A stretch of 55,662 nucleotides of DNA from JBAZYZ01 sp041659085 (GCA_041659085.1 JBAZYZ010000002.1:1-55662); one strand, 5' to 3'; shown: positions 29,677 to 38,219, counted from the first letter of the stretch. Notes: a model not told the origin generated them from the letters alone. Numbers and translations: made by a program.

Positions 29677-30130
29677 TATACTTGCGGGGGCTATTCTTGT
29701 GGTCGGCTTCGCCGGCTTTATAGACGCTTCATATCTGACAGCCAAGCGGATGCTTGGTTCGCCTTTAACCTGTTATTTTTTTGGCGGATGCGACGCCGTT
29801 AACGCGAGCCCTTATTCCCTGATGTTTGGAGTCCCCCTGTCGCTTTACGGCAGCATCTTTTACCTGCTCGTTGTTTTGTCTTCGGTGGCGTATCTGCAGC
29901 ATAAAAAGCCGATTTTCGGCATAGCCTTAATGATACTCACCACGCTGGGGTTTGTTTTTTCCGGCTACTTCTTGTTTCTTCAGGCGGTTATGATTAAAGC
30001 CTACTGTTTCTACTGCGTTATCTCGGTTGGAACGTCTACAACAAACTTTATCCTTATGTCTGTGGCATGGAGGAAGTATTTTTACAAGCCTGAAGTTTCA
30101 GCGTCGGTTTCTTCGGAAATTGTCGGTTAA
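29627..30130 (+). CDS. Vitamin K epoxide reductase (VKOR) family protein
   Basis: A 167-residue, four- to five-helix membrane protein that passes electrons from DsbA-like proteins to quinone, replacing DsbB. The loop CDAVNASPYSLMFGVPLSLYG holds the conserved Cys/Ser, and the active-site CxxC is KAYCFYCVISV. The gene overlaps dsbA by 50 nt; starts at 29627 or 29630 are equally good. Together they form a complete oxidative folding pair outside the membrane. Confidence 0.92.
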   Translation: MMNLKILSEKRYGIIPNILAGAILVVGFAGFIDASYLTAKRMLGSPLTCYFFGGCDAVNASPYSLMFGVPLSLYGSIFYLLVVLSSVAYLQHKKPIFGIALMILTTLGFVFSGYFLFLQAVMIKAYCFYCVISVGTSTTNFILMSVAWRKYFYKPEVSASVSSEIVG

Positions 30131-30195
30131 TCAAAAACAAAGTGCCGAGTGTGTTGAATTGGTTCGGTATTAATAATTAATAATGAGTAAATAAC

Positions 30196-31026
30196 ATGAA
30201 CGAAATATTCAATTTTAAGGAAAAGTGGGCTGGGGAGGCGGATTACAAGAAGAAGAGATTGGTTTTTTGGATTACTGTTTTGGTGATATTGGCCTCAGCC
30301 TTTCTTGTGCTGCAGTCTGCGAGTGTGGCTACGGGGCTTAGATACATTGGTGGCGGTATCCAGCCGACCAATGTGGTTTCAGTTTCCGGTGACGGCGAAG
30401 TGTTCGCAGTACCCGATATTGCCGAGATAAGTTTTTCGGCTCACGTGGAGAAGAAAACAGTAGCCTTGGCCCAGAAAGAAGTTACCGATACCATGAATGC
30501 GGCGATTGATTTTGTTAAGGGGGCCGGCATAGCCGACAAGGATATAAAAACTACCGGTTATAACGCTTACCCGAAATATGAAACACAGACCAGCGGTCCG
30601 TGCAGCACGCAGTACTGCCCTCCGCGCAAGCAGGTGCTTTCAGGTTATGAAGTTACGCATTCTGTTTTGGTAAAAGTTCGGGATACGGACAAGGTCAGCG
30701 CAATCTTGGATGGTTTGGGCAAGCTGAAGGTTACCGATATCTCAGGTCCGAATTTTTCAATTGATGATGACAATGCTTTAAAGGCCGAAGCGCGGAAGAA
30801 GGCAATTAGCGATGCCAAGACCAAAGCGGATGTTCTGGCAAAAGACCTTGGAGTAAGACTGGTCCGCATTATTAGTTTTTCCGAGTCAGGCAATTACCCG
30901 ATTTATTATGCCAAGACTATGGCGTTCGGAATGGGCGGAGATGCGCAGAGCGCTCCGACCCCCGACATTCCAAAGGGGGAGAACAAGATTACTTCAAACG
31001 TGACAATTACATATGAGATAAAGTAA
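30196..31026 (+). CDS. SIMPL-domain (DUF541) membrane-anchored protein
   Basis: A 276-residue protein with one N-terminal membrane helix (about 22-41) and an outside SIMPL domain: VVSVSGDGEVFAVPDIAEISF at its start and ARKKAISDAKTKADVLAKDLG later, both typical. The insert CSTQYCPPRK has two cysteines that may form a disulfide. SIMPL proteins form shell-like oligomers; a link to oxidative stress has been reported in other bacteria. Function here is unknown. Confidence 0.9.
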   Translation: MNEIFNFKEKWAGEADYKKKRLVFWITVLVILASAFLVLQSASVATGLRYIGGGIQPTNVVSVSGDGEVFAVPDIAEISFSAHVEKKTVALAQKEVTDTMNAAIDFVKGAGIADKDIKTTGYNAYPKYETQTSGPCSTQYCPPRKQVLSGYEVTHSVLVKVRDTDKVSAILDGLGKLKVTDISGPNFSIDDDNALKAEARKKAISDAKTKADVLAKDLGVRLVRIISFSESGNYPIYYAKTMAFGMGGDAQSAPTPDIPKGENKITSNVTITYEIK

Positions 31027-31042
31027 TCCAGTAAACAATGAT

Positions 31043-31080
31043 AATACAAAAAACCGCTTATTTAGGCGGTTTTTTGTATT
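31043..31080 (+). terminator. Terminator after the SIMPL gene
   Basis: A long stem AATACAAAAAACCGC/GCGGTTTTTTGTATT. A weaker hairpin GCCC-TGAG-GGGC with seven T follows at 31118-31137 and could be an attenuator in front of secE. Confidence 0.88.
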
Positions 31081-31165
31081 ATTGACTTTTACCCCACAAA
31101 GAGTAGAGTATTAAAAAGCCCTGAGGGGCGGTTTTTTTAAGGAGAATAATTAATATAAAACAAAC

Positions 31166-31351
31166 ATGAGCTTCATAGATTATTTACGGGAAACAAGAGG
31201 GGAGCTTAAGCACGTGAGCTGGCCGACCAGAAATCAGACAATCGCTTTTACGGCTATTGTCGTTGTTGTGTCGTTTGCGGTTGCTTACTTCTTGGGGCTT
31301 TTTGATTACGGTTTCGCTTTTCTCATTGAGAGGTTTATTCTGGGACGGTAA
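31166..31351 (+). CDS. secE: Preprotein translocase subunit SecE
   Basis: A 61-residue single-helix form of SecE. The amphipathic motif FIDYLRETRGELKHVSWPT and one membrane helix (about residues 27-45) match the conserved region that braces SecY. First gene of the secE-nusG-rplK operon, whose order is conserved in bacteria. Confidence 0.95.
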   Translation: MSFIDYLRETRGELKHVSWPTRNQTIAFTAIVVVVSFAVAYFLGLFDYGFAFLIERFILGR

Positions 31352-31381
31352 GCGTTCGCATTTTTCCACAAACATAATTAT

Positions 31382-31927
31382 ATGTCTAAACAAGAAATAC
31401 ACGGAGAAAGAAATTGGTACGCGGTTCATACCTACGCCGGATACGAGAATGCCGTTATGCGCAATTTAAAACAGCGCGTGGAGTCTCTCGGCATGGAGGA
31501 CAAGATATTCAACGTCGTGGTGCCAACTGAAACAATAATCAAAGTGAAAGGAGGCAAGCGTGTGGAGAACGAGGAGAAAATATATCCCGGCTATGTGCTG
31601 GTGGATATGATAGTAACCGACGATTCGTGGTATGTGGTCCGGAATACTCCCAGGGTAACAGGTTTCGTCGGCGCGGGGGTGACCCCGGTGCCGCTTAACA
31701 AGGCTGAAATAGAAGCCTTGTTTGCCCGCATGAAATCTGATACGGTAAAGCACAACGTTGATCTTGGCATTGGCGACGCGGTTATAGTTTCAGACGGTCC
31801 GTTTAAGGAGTTTGAAGGAAAGGTGTCGGAAGTGGACGAGGCCCGCGGCAAGGTTAAAGTTCTGGTTTCAATGTTCGGCCGCGAGACGCCGGTAGAGCTC
31901 GACTTTTTGCAGATTAAGAAAATTTAA
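31382..31927 (+). CDS. nusG: Transcription termination/antitermination protein NusG
   Basis: A 181-residue NusG. The NGN domain starts NWYAVHTYAGYENAVMRNL and contains YPGYVLVDM and TPRVTGFVG; the C-terminal KOW motif is GDAVIVSDGPFKEFEGKVSEV. It binds RNA polymerase and couples it to the ribosome. It follows secE by 30 nt and rplK starts 5 nt after it. Confidence 0.97.
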   Translation: MSKQEIHGERNWYAVHTYAGYENAVMRNLKQRVESLGMEDKIFNVVVPTETIIKVKGGKRVENEEKIYPGYVLVDMIVTDDSWYVVRNTPRVTGFVGAGVTPVPLNKAEIEALFARMKSDTVKHNVDLGIGDAVIVSDGPFKEFEGKVSEVDEARGKVKVLVSMFGRETPVELDFLQIKKI

Positions 31928-31932
31928 ATATC

Positions 31933-32355
31933 ATGGCTAAAAAAGTAACAAAGAAAATAAAATTGCAGATTTCGGCGGGCAAGGCGACCCCCGCTCCTCC
32001 TCTTGGACCAGCCTTGGGACAGGCAGGGGTAAATATTGGAGATTTCGTGACCAAGTTTAACGCCGCCACTCAGAAAATGATTGGGGATACCGTATCGGTG
32101 GTTGTCCAAGTCTACGAAGACAGAACCTTTGATTTCCTGGTAAAGTCTCCTCCCGCTTCAAGTCTCGTAAAGAAAGCGGCCGGTGTGGAAAAAGGCTCCG
32201 GCAAGAATGCCGTTACAAAAGCCGGCAAAATTACCAAAGCCCAACTGCGTGAAATCGCTGAGAAGAAAATGGCGGACCTAAACGCCCACTCGGTGGAACA
32301 GGCTATGAAAATCATTGAAGGCACCGCAAAGAGCATGGGCATCGACGTGAAATAA
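31933..32355 (+). CDS. rplK: 50S ribosomal protein L11
   Basis: A 140-residue L11 of the GTPase centre: the N-terminal loop ISAGKATPAPPLGPALGQAGVN-type sequence, FDFLVKSPPASSLVKKAAG, and the C-terminal 23S-binding domain ending TAKSMGIDVK. Usually rplA follows in the same operon; here it does not, and an untranslated structured stretch (32356-32614) comes next. Confidence 0.97.
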   Translation: MAKKVTKKIKLQISAGKATPAPPLGPALGQAGVNIGDFVTKFNAATQKMIGDTVSVVVQVYEDRTFDFLVKSPPASSLVKKAAGVEKGSGKNAVTKAGKITKAQLREIAEKKMADLNAHSVEQAMKIIEGTAKSMGIDVK

Positions 32356-32512
32356 GAAACATCGATGAGCCGGAGGCTGCGACCTAAATCTCTTGAGTGA
32401 AACGATTAGAGATTGGAAGTACTCTTGTGGTGCGGGAAATTATGCGTGGGTGGAGGTGAAATAATAACCCACGACTTACAACTGACAGCCTACAACAACC
32501 AACTATAAAAAT
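32356..32512 (+). other. Structured non-coding stretch downstream of rplK
   Basis: No gene is seen. CATCGA (32340-32345, end of rplK) pairs with TCGATG (32362-32367). AATCTCT and AGAGATT flank 32394-32407. GTGGGT (32446-32451) pairs with ACCCAC (32467-32472), and its loop holds GGAGGTGAAATAATA. GTGAAATAA at the rplK stop (32347) recurs at 32456. This is the place where rplA is normally found. A terminator ends it. Confidence 0.45.
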
Positions 32513-32540
32513 AAAACCCGCCAATCTGGCGGGTTTTATT
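32513..32540 (+). terminator. Terminator of the secE-nusG-rplK unit
   Basis: AAAACCCGCCA-ATC-TGGCGGGTTTT, 11 bp. Confidence 0.92.
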
Positions 32541-32603
32541 TTCTGACGGATTGTGGTAGGTATATTGACAGGGGAAAATTGTTCGGCCATGAGGTCCATA
32601 TAC

Positions 32604-32609
32604 GGAGGT
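32604..32609 (+). promoter_or_regulatory. Strong ribosome binding site of the Nudix-like gene
   Basis: GGAGGT, five nt before the ATG at 32615. One of very few clear Shine-Dalgarno sites in the window; TTGACA at 32565-32570 may be the -35 of its promoter. Confidence 0.6.
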
Positions 32610-32614
32610 AGTAC

Positions 32615-33172
32615 ATGCTTAATACCAAAGATCTTGCCGTCGCCGGCCTTTCGGCTTTTCTTGTAAGGCACGGCATCAGCACAGACTCGTGGGGCGTGGG
32701 AAATACAAAGACGCCCCGCCATCTTCTTGGCGAGGTCGTTGCCGGCGAGTGTGTCTTTGCCAGAACCGAAGACGGGAGACTGGTCAGAGAGATTTCCGTT
32801 CTAGGGCTTGATATTTTACGGGACGGCTTGGTGCTTGAAGAAGATTTCCAGCTTTTTTACGAGGATAATCGTCCGAGGAAAAGGAAGCTTGACTCGTCAA
32901 CAGGAGAAAAGCTCCTGCCGGGCGAGACACCGGAGCAGGCCTTGAACAGATTGGTTGAAGAGGAGTTTCCAATTTTGCGGCTTCAACCGAAAGAAAGTTT
33001 TCGCCGCATAGGGGAGAGGTTTAGGGAATCCGACAGCAAAAGCTATCCCGGACTCACTACTCGCTATCGGTTCCACTTTTTTGCCGTGGAGCTCTCAATG
33101 GAACTTCCGCCGATCACTGTTCAGGAGTCCGATAAGCTTGTGGCCTATAAGTGGGTACCTCGTCAGGGCTAA
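32615..33172 (+). CDS. Nudix-like fold protein with degenerate Nudix box
   Basis: A 185-residue soluble protein. Residues 98-117 (GEKLLPGETPEQALNRLVEE) have the shape of a Nudix box, but the canonical RExxEExG is altered to RLVEEEF, so metal-dependent hydrolysis is doubtful. The rest, ending DKLVAYKWVP, fits a Nudix fold of the type that acts on nucleotides or senses them. It faces the HAD gene convergently, at the edge of the thymidylate neighbourhood, so a nucleotide substrate is possible. Confidence 0.5.
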   Translation: MLNTKDLAVAGLSAFLVRHGISTDSWGVGNTKTPRHLLGEVVAGECVFARTEDGRLVREISVLGLDILRDGLVLEEDFQLFYEDNRPRKRKLDSSTGEKLLPGETPEQALNRLVEEEFPILRLQPKESFRRIGERFRESDSKSYPGLTTRYRFHFFAVELSMELPPITVQESDKLVAYKWVPRQG

Positions 33173-33195
33173 GGGGCTTTCTGATGAGCGCGCAG

Positions 33196-33229
33196 ACTGC
33201 TGTCACCGAAAGGGGCCGGCAGTTTTTTA
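33196..33229 (+). terminator. Terminator after the Nudix-like gene
   Basis: ACTGC/GCAGT outer stem with a G/C-rich inner part, then TTTTTT. The remaining 100 nt up to the HAD stop hold nothing I can identify. Confidence 0.6.
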
Positions 33230-33333
33230 TTAGCGGCATAGAACCAGAGGAGTGGAAGAGCTTTCCCTTTCTTTTCTGAGTCGAGGATCTAATATAGGCC
33301 AATACCCCGCGGCCTCTGCTAAAGAGGTCTGTA

Positions 33334-33993
33334 TTACAAAAAATTCTCCAGGTCAAGCAAAAAAGGAAGCTGCGGGCAATCTACGCCTACGTCCTTTTCC
33401 GTTATATTTACCAAAATGCTTTTTATGCCCAGTTTTTTCGGCACTTCATAGTCACTCATAATACGGTCACCAATGTAAAGAAACTGTTCAACGGGGAAAT
33501 TATAATATGAAAGCCATAGGGAGTAGGCTGACCCGTCGGATTTTGAAACATCATCTCCGGTGATGATGTGGTTAAACAATTCTTCCGGTATTTTTAGCGC
33601 GGAAAGTTTTTTCTCGGCGTTTGACCGGTCAGAGCCGGTGATAAGGTCCAGTCCCGCGTAACGCGATTTCAAATTATTCAGAAATACCAGAACCTTTTCA
33701 TCTTCCGGGGTAAGTACTGACGCAATATCCGCCCTTTCCAGCGCTTCCTGGACAATTTCCTTGCCATTTGGAACCTCCAGAGCCAGGAGTGTTTTGCTGC
33801 CGCTTAATCCCTTTCCGCCTAGGTAAATGTCTGTAAAGAGCTTCTTTGCTTCCGGCAGGGAAACGTTTTTGTGGCAGGCGATTTTTTGATAAATATATTG
33901 CTGTATTTTTTCGTCAACCTCAGGCATTTTGGGGTACAGGGTCTGATCAAGGTCAAAGCCTATAACTTTAATTTTTGTTTTGTAGTCAATCAT
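33334..33993 (-). CDS. HAD-family hydrolase, pyrimidine 5'-nucleotidase-like
   Basis: A 219-residue haloacid dehalogenase-fold phosphatase. Motif I is GFDLDQTLYP (Asp14, Asp16), motif II LITGSDRSN, and motifs III/IV are ITGDDVSKSDG and YIGDRIMSDYEVPKKLGI. The N-terminal FDLDQTLYP and the helical cap resemble the pyrimidine 5'-nucleotidase subgroup. It is the last gene of the minus-strand set with the TS-like fusion and the cytidine deaminase, which makes a nucleotide substrate plausible but unproven. Confidence 0.83.
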   Translation of the reverse strand: MIDYKTKIKVIGFDLDQTLYPKMPEVDEKIQQYIYQKIACHKNVSLPEAKKLFTDIYLGGKGLSGSKTLLALEVPNGKEIVQEALERADIASVLTPEDEKVLVFLNNLKSRYAGLDLITGSDRSNAEKKLSALKIPEELFNHIITGDDVSKSDGSAYSLWLSYYNFPVEQFLYIGDRIMSDYEVPKKLGIKSILVNITEKDVGVDCPQLPFLLDLENFL

Positions 33994-34005
33994 TTTGTCG
34001 GTCTG

Positions 34006-36417
34006 TTACTTGGTGAAGGCAACATAAAAAAGCGAAAGGTTGCCTAGCGGGTACCCTAATGTTTCGCTGTATTTTGTCGCGATATAATTTAATAGATTTA
34101 TATCTTCCTTTTGCTTGCCTATTGAGTGATTCATAAACACGGCCGTAGCATGGACCTTGTCGCCCATCACGTTTGCCTGAAAGTATGCCAGATAGTCTCC
34201 CTGCGGGTCCATTTTGCCCGCTTTGTACTCGGTTAGAATCGGGTTGTTATGCATTACGCCTTTTTCTTTGAGGTAGGAAACCGCTTTTTCAATCGTGTTT
34301 ACACCTTCCATATTCTCCAGCCGGCCGAGAATTGGGTTATTCGGGCGGGAAGTTATTTTTTGGAGCGGAAGGAAGCAATAGGCAACACCAGTTTCGTTTG
34401 CTTTAGGAACCTTGGCGTTTTCCGCTAACTGATGCGGTCCGCTCTTTGAATCAATTTCATCCGCCGGTTTGGATGGCTCACCCATTAATTTTTTAGTCCG
34501 CTGCTCTTCGGTCAAAAGAAGTATGTTTGCCCGGCTTGAAAGCATATACATGTCCCCCGGTTTCGCGTGAAGCTCGTCCCTCACCGTAGAAACATAAGCG
34601 TCATATAGGCCGAAGACATTTTCCGGATAAGCGTTCACTGTATTGTGGGCGCGGGCGATGTGGAATGAATGCAGGCGCCCGTCCTCTAGGAAAAAGATGT
34701 CGTGAGTTAGGCACGGGTCGTGCGTGTATTTTGTTTTGCCGGTATCGGGGTCAACATAACTTTTCATATCTTCCACCGGGTCAAAACGCTGTATGATTGC
34801 CGCGCGGTTCGGATTTTCGCGGAGGACAAGCGCGGTTTTCGGCAGCTGGTCAAAGCCGAAGAAAACACGCGTCCGTTCGCCGTAGCTATAATCTCCGTCG
34901 TGGTCAAAGCGGAGCAGTTGGGCTTTGTAGGCGCTCCGTATCTCTTCCGTGCTCCGTTCTCCCTGCTTATACAAGGCTGGGAGGGAAGACAGGGACTTCT
35001 CCGTGTTGCGGTAGATTGCGAGCATTACGGCGGAGCGGGCCAATCCTTTTTGCTTGTCTCCATGCTCTTCGGTCAATCCCTGGGTGTATATTTTCATAAG
35101 GACTTGTTTGTGGACGTCTAAGAAATTATCTCCGTCGGCTATAAGCAAGGGCAGATTTTCCGTATTGATTTTGAAAATGTTCGCGAAATCCTGGATGAAC
35201 GCATAATCAAGCGAGGCGGCGATGGCGGCCCGCCCGATTTGCCCGCCGATGTCCAGCCTGTGCAGGATATCCATCTCGTAGTTTTCAAAGCGGTTTTTCT
35301 CAGCTATCCATTCAAAGAGTCCGCCGATTTTCGGGGAGCGGAGTTCAAAGACCTGTTCGCAGACATCAAAGGCCAGGCACATTACCGCCACCTGACCCGC
35401 TTTAACATTTATTTTGTAGTAATATTTCTTGTCGGTGATAAGGGAAATTTTTGATTCAAGCATTATTTCTTTTTCCCCGGCAATATTTCCGGATTTTACG
35501 AAAGAAGGGAATTTAATTTCGTTTTTTATTTCTGAACTTACCCGGGCAAGCTCGGCTCCGAGATATAGCTGGTCCAGTTGGCTGATTTCTTTTTTGCGTT
35601 CGCCCAGGAATTTCATCAGAGAATATTCCAAGAGGAAATCATCCGTGCTTTTTATGAAAAATGTTTCTTCTCCCAACTTGATATCAAGGCGCAATACTCC
35701 TTTTTCATTTTGTACCCGGAAAGTAACTTCGGGGATTATCTCTTTTGCCGGGATGGCTACTTTTGGCGGCTGGAGGTGCTGGAATTCTTTCGGGTCAAGC
35801 TCAACAACGCCGCGTTTTGCGGGTTCAGAGGCTCCAAGCAGCGAGACGAGTTTGTTAAGCGAGTCGTAATATATCTTTCCTTTTTCGTTCACTTCTTTTA
35901 AGAATTCATATACTTCGTCCGGCAGTCTGGGGCGCGCCCATAGAAGATAGTCCATAATGATTTTCTTGCCGTAATCATTTCTGTACATGAACATCGGCAG
36001 AACGGTTATATTTTCTCGGAAAGAATCTACGATTTCGCCGGAAAGGTTCGGATAATGCGACGAGGCGGCTCTGCCGTTTACTATGGGGTGGTCACGGTCT
36101 TCTGTGTTTACTCCATACTGGAGCGCCAGAAGCAGGTTTGTGCTCGGAGAGAATGTCAGCGATTCCTCGGAGAAGAGTATGAGATATGCGAGTGTCGGGT
36201 GAGAGAGCGAATTGAGTATCATTCTCTCGGCCCCGTCCCGGCTCACAATGAGCGAGCCTAAGACTGAGACGAAGCGGCGCTCTTTGCCTTCAAGCTCGTT
36301 TAAGACTTGGCCGGGGGCGGTGGTGTTGGTGCATATGCCTATAAAACCATCCTTGCCTTCGGGGGGGGTGAGAAGTATCGCGTCCACTATGGGGAATTGG
36401 GGGGTTTTTGCGGTCAT
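34006..36417 (-). CDS. MtrA-like/thymidylate synthase-like fusion protein
   Basis: About 803 residues, starting MTAKTPQFP at 36417, 16 nt after the deaminase stop (the frame is open to 36498). Residues of about 7-143 (GFIGICTNTTAPGQV, LIVSRDGAERMILN, LAYLILFSEE) resemble the MtrA/DUF4346-type domain found with archaeal thymidylate synthases. The middle has no assigned fold. Residues of about 540-650 look like thymidylate synthase: Cys569 (HDPCL), Arg589 (IARAHN), Asn592 and Asn600 (AYPEN). Their spacing (20, 3, 8) equals that of E. coli ThyA Cys146-Arg166-Asp169-Asn177. Asp169 is Asn here, and the His207/Tyr209 pair seems replaced (SSRANILL). Asn600 favours dUMP over dCMP. Confidence 0.65.
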   Translation of the reverse strand: MTAKTPQFPIVDAILLTPPEGKDGFIGICTNTTAPGQVLNELEGKERRFVSVLGSLIVSRDGAERMILNSLSHPTLAYLILFSEESLTFSPSTNLLLALQYGVNTEDRDHPIVNGRAASSHYPNLSGEIVDSFRENITVLPMFMYRNDYGKKIIMDYLLWARPRLPDEVYEFLKEVNEKGKIYYDSLNKLVSLLGASEPAKRGVVELDPKEFQHLQPPKVAIPAKEIIPEVTFRVQNEKGVLRLDIKLGEETFFIKSTDDFLLEYSLMKFLGERKKEISQLDQLYLGAELARVSSEIKNEIKFPSFVKSGNIAGEKEIMLESKISLITDKKYYYKINVKAGQVAVMCLAFDVCEQVFELRSPKIGGLFEWIAEKNRFENYEMDILHRLDIGGQIGRAAIAASLDYAFIQDFANIFKINTENLPLLIADGDNFLDVHKQVLMKIYTQGLTEEHGDKQKGLARSAVMLAIYRNTEKSLSSLPALYKQGERSTEEIRSAYKAQLLRFDHDGDYSYGERTRVFFGFDQLPKTALVLRENPNRAAIIQRFDPVEDMKSYVDPDTGKTKYTHDPCLTHDIFFLEDGRLHSFHIARAHNTVNAYPENVFGLYDAYVSTVRDELHAKPGDMYMLSSRANILLLTEEQRTKKLMGEPSKPADEIDSKSGPHQLAENAKVPKANETGVAYCFLPLQKITSRPNNPILGRLENMEGVNTIEKAVSYLKEKGVMHNNPILTEYKAGKMDPQGDYLAYFQANVMGDKVHATAVFMNHSIGKQKEDINLLNYIATKYSETLGYPLGNLSLFYVAFTK

Positions 36418-36433
36418 ATTTTTGACATGAGTT

Positions 36434-37318
36434 CTACCATTTTTTACTGGACCATTGGTTAGGCAGCAGTTCATCCAAAGTATATTGTTTGAATTCATCG
36501 GTATCTTTGGCGAAACAGTACAGATTTATGCTCAAATCGTATTTGGAACTTATTTCAGCCAAAAACTGTCGGCAACATCCGCATATTTCACAGGGTGTGT
36601 CGGTAAATTTAGTGGACACCAAACCGAGCGCGACAATTTTTGTCTTTCCGTCCATAAGGGCGAGAATTGGCGCTGCCATTTCGCTGTGTATGCCGCCACG
36701 TTTTTCAAAACTGGAATATTGTCCAGAATAATATATTACGCTGTCTTCCGTAAGCACTGCCGTACTGTAAGCACTGGCGTTGTTGTAGGTATGGAAGCAT
36801 TTGCCCAGACCCTCCACGGCGTATTTTTTTAGCTGGTCCGGTACCGGAATACTGGTTTGAAATGGCGCCTTAGATTCCGATGGGACGGCCCCCTTCACTT
36901 TCTCCAAGATATTTTGATGTGGCTTATAAAAAGGAATTATTTCGGTTACTTTTGGCACCGAAAATATTTCCTTCCCGTCAATATTTACGACCCGATATTT
37001 TATTTCTCCACCCGTGCGGACGCAAAAATCAATCATGGTTTTTACCGTAAACGGATTTACTATGAATCCTTCATCTTTTTCAACCAATGTTACGACTTCT
37101 TCCACCAGGTAGTCGCTGTGGGCTACCGCCAAAAGAAGGGCGGACTGTTCCGAAGAAATATTTAGTAGGTTAGTGTCGGAGTCAATGTTTGCTCCGCGGT
37201 ATTTTCGGCCGCTTTTTGAATAAGCTACAGTGGATGTCCTGCTGCCTACCCCAACCACTGTCTTTTTAGCAACGGCTAGCGCAAGCCCGTCTTTTAAATA
37301 AGATAGTTCATCAACCAT
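36434..37318 (-). CDS. Two-domain cytidine deaminase
   Basis: Deaminates (deoxy)cytidine to (deoxy)uridine. At 294 residues it has the length of the duplicated E. coli type. The C-terminal half holds the zinc site: His211-Ser-Glu213 (IHSEMAAPILALM) and PC-x2-C (Cys243, Cys246 in TPCEICGCCRQFLAEI), with Glu213 as the proton shuttle. The N-terminal half carries a degenerate copy (ISSEQSALLLA) without the zinc histidine. In E. coli the order is the reverse: catalytic N-terminal, degenerate C-terminal. It starts 1 nt after the ParB-like gene ends and feeds naturally into a dUMP-using enzyme. Confidence 0.88.
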   Translation of the reverse strand: MVDELSYLKDGLALAVAKKTVVGVGSRTSTVAYSKSGRKYRGANIDSDTNLLNISSEQSALLLAVAHSDYLVEEVVTLVEKDEGFIVNPFTVKTMIDFCVRTGGEIKYRVVNIDGKEIFSVPKVTEIIPFYKPHQNILEKVKGAVPSESKAPFQTSIPVPDQLKKYAVEGLGKCFHTYNNASAYSTAVLTEDSVIYYSGQYSSFEKRGGIHSEMAAPILALMDGKTKIVALGLVSTKFTDTPCEICGCCRQFLAEISSKYDLSINLYCFAKDTDEFKQYTLDELLPNQWSSKKW

Positions 37319-37319
37319 A

Positions 37320-38213
37320 TTATAGATTGCTTCTTAGTTTGCTGACGCTCAGCTGAGCCACTTCCCAATCATAATGAAGGGTTTTTTTGATGAAGTCATT
37401 CAAGAGGTGGATCTTGTCTCTTTCAAGACGGGGATACATCTTCTCCGATTTCTTGCTGGTTAATCTGATAGTGGGAACGAAAGATACGGGGAAAGCGTAA
37501 TACGGCAGAAGCGGATGCCTTTCCGATTCGGGCTCTACCAGTATGGCGGTGATGGGTTTACCTAGTTTTTCTATGGCGTAATCAATGCGGTGCGCTCCGT
37601 CGCAGACGATGTAGAAGTCTTGCTTGCCGGTGTATCTTAGCCCGTAGTTTATAATCGGCGCGTTTGAATTGAAGACATCCAGATAATCAAGTTTGCTGAC
37701 TTCGTCAATGTAGAATGAATTCAGGAATCTTTTTGAAAGATTGTGCAGGTTATTGCGCGCGTCGGCTGTATACGTATCCGCGAATCGCTTGCTTATTTTA
37801 TCAAGGTCAAGATACCCCGCCCTCAGTTCATAGGTATGTTTCTCAATAATAGGCGGCAATATGTGGAAATCACCGCGCCCCTCCCAATTATATTGCAACC
37901 CGTTTTTCAAATCGTTTATCCGCATTTTGTGCGCGCGGAGAAACTTATCCACGGTATCAAAAACTTCCAGCTGATTTTCATATATTGTCGGTTGGGGGGT
38001 AAAGAGGTTGTGTCTTTTGTCGTCAACGGCTATTTTGGGCGATTGCCCTATTTTCTGGGGTGGATGTATTGTGACTAATTTGAATTTCGCTTTTGCGTAT
38101 GGTTTTAGCGCCGTGCCCTTCTTGTCAAAGAGCCCACGGAAGGCTACTTTCCGCATCATGGACGTAAGTTGGTCAAAGGGAATGACTCCTTTCAAGACTA
38201 GCTTTTCTTTCAT
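37320..38213 (-). CDS. ParB/Srx-like fold protein of unknown function
   Basis: A 297-residue soluble protein. Residues of about 200-228 (FYIVCDGAHRIDYAIEKLGKP, then ITAILVE) match the core of the ParB/sulfiredoxin superfamily, where a strand-DG-x-H-R-helix unit binds a nucleotide phosphate; members include CTP-binding ParB, sulfiredoxin and free-serine kinases. I see no DNA-binding HTH, so chromosome partitioning is unlikely. First gene of the set leading to the deaminase, TS-like fusion and HAD genes. TATATT (38225-38220) ends six nt before its start. Confidence 0.55.
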   Translation of the reverse strand: MKEKLVLKGVIPFDQLTSMMRKVAFRGLFDKKGTALKPYAKAKFKLVTIHPPQKIGQSPKIAVDDKRHNLFTPQPTIYENQLEVFDTVDKFLRAHKMRINDLKNGLQYNWEGRGDFHILPPIIEKHTYELRAGYLDLDKISKRFADTYTADARNNLHNLSKRFLNSFYIDEVSKLDYLDVFNSNAPIINYGLRYTGKQDFYIVCDGAHRIDYAIEKLGKPITAILVEPESERHPLLPYYAFPVSFVPTIRLTSKKSEKMYPRLERDKIHLLNDFIKKTLHYDWEVAQLSVSKLRSNL

Positions 38214-38219
38214 TGTCTA

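Noticed and set aside
37320..38213. Chromosome-partitioning ParB
   Set aside because: No parA neighbour, no HTH domain and no parS-like sites seen; only the nucleotide-binding core resembles ParB.
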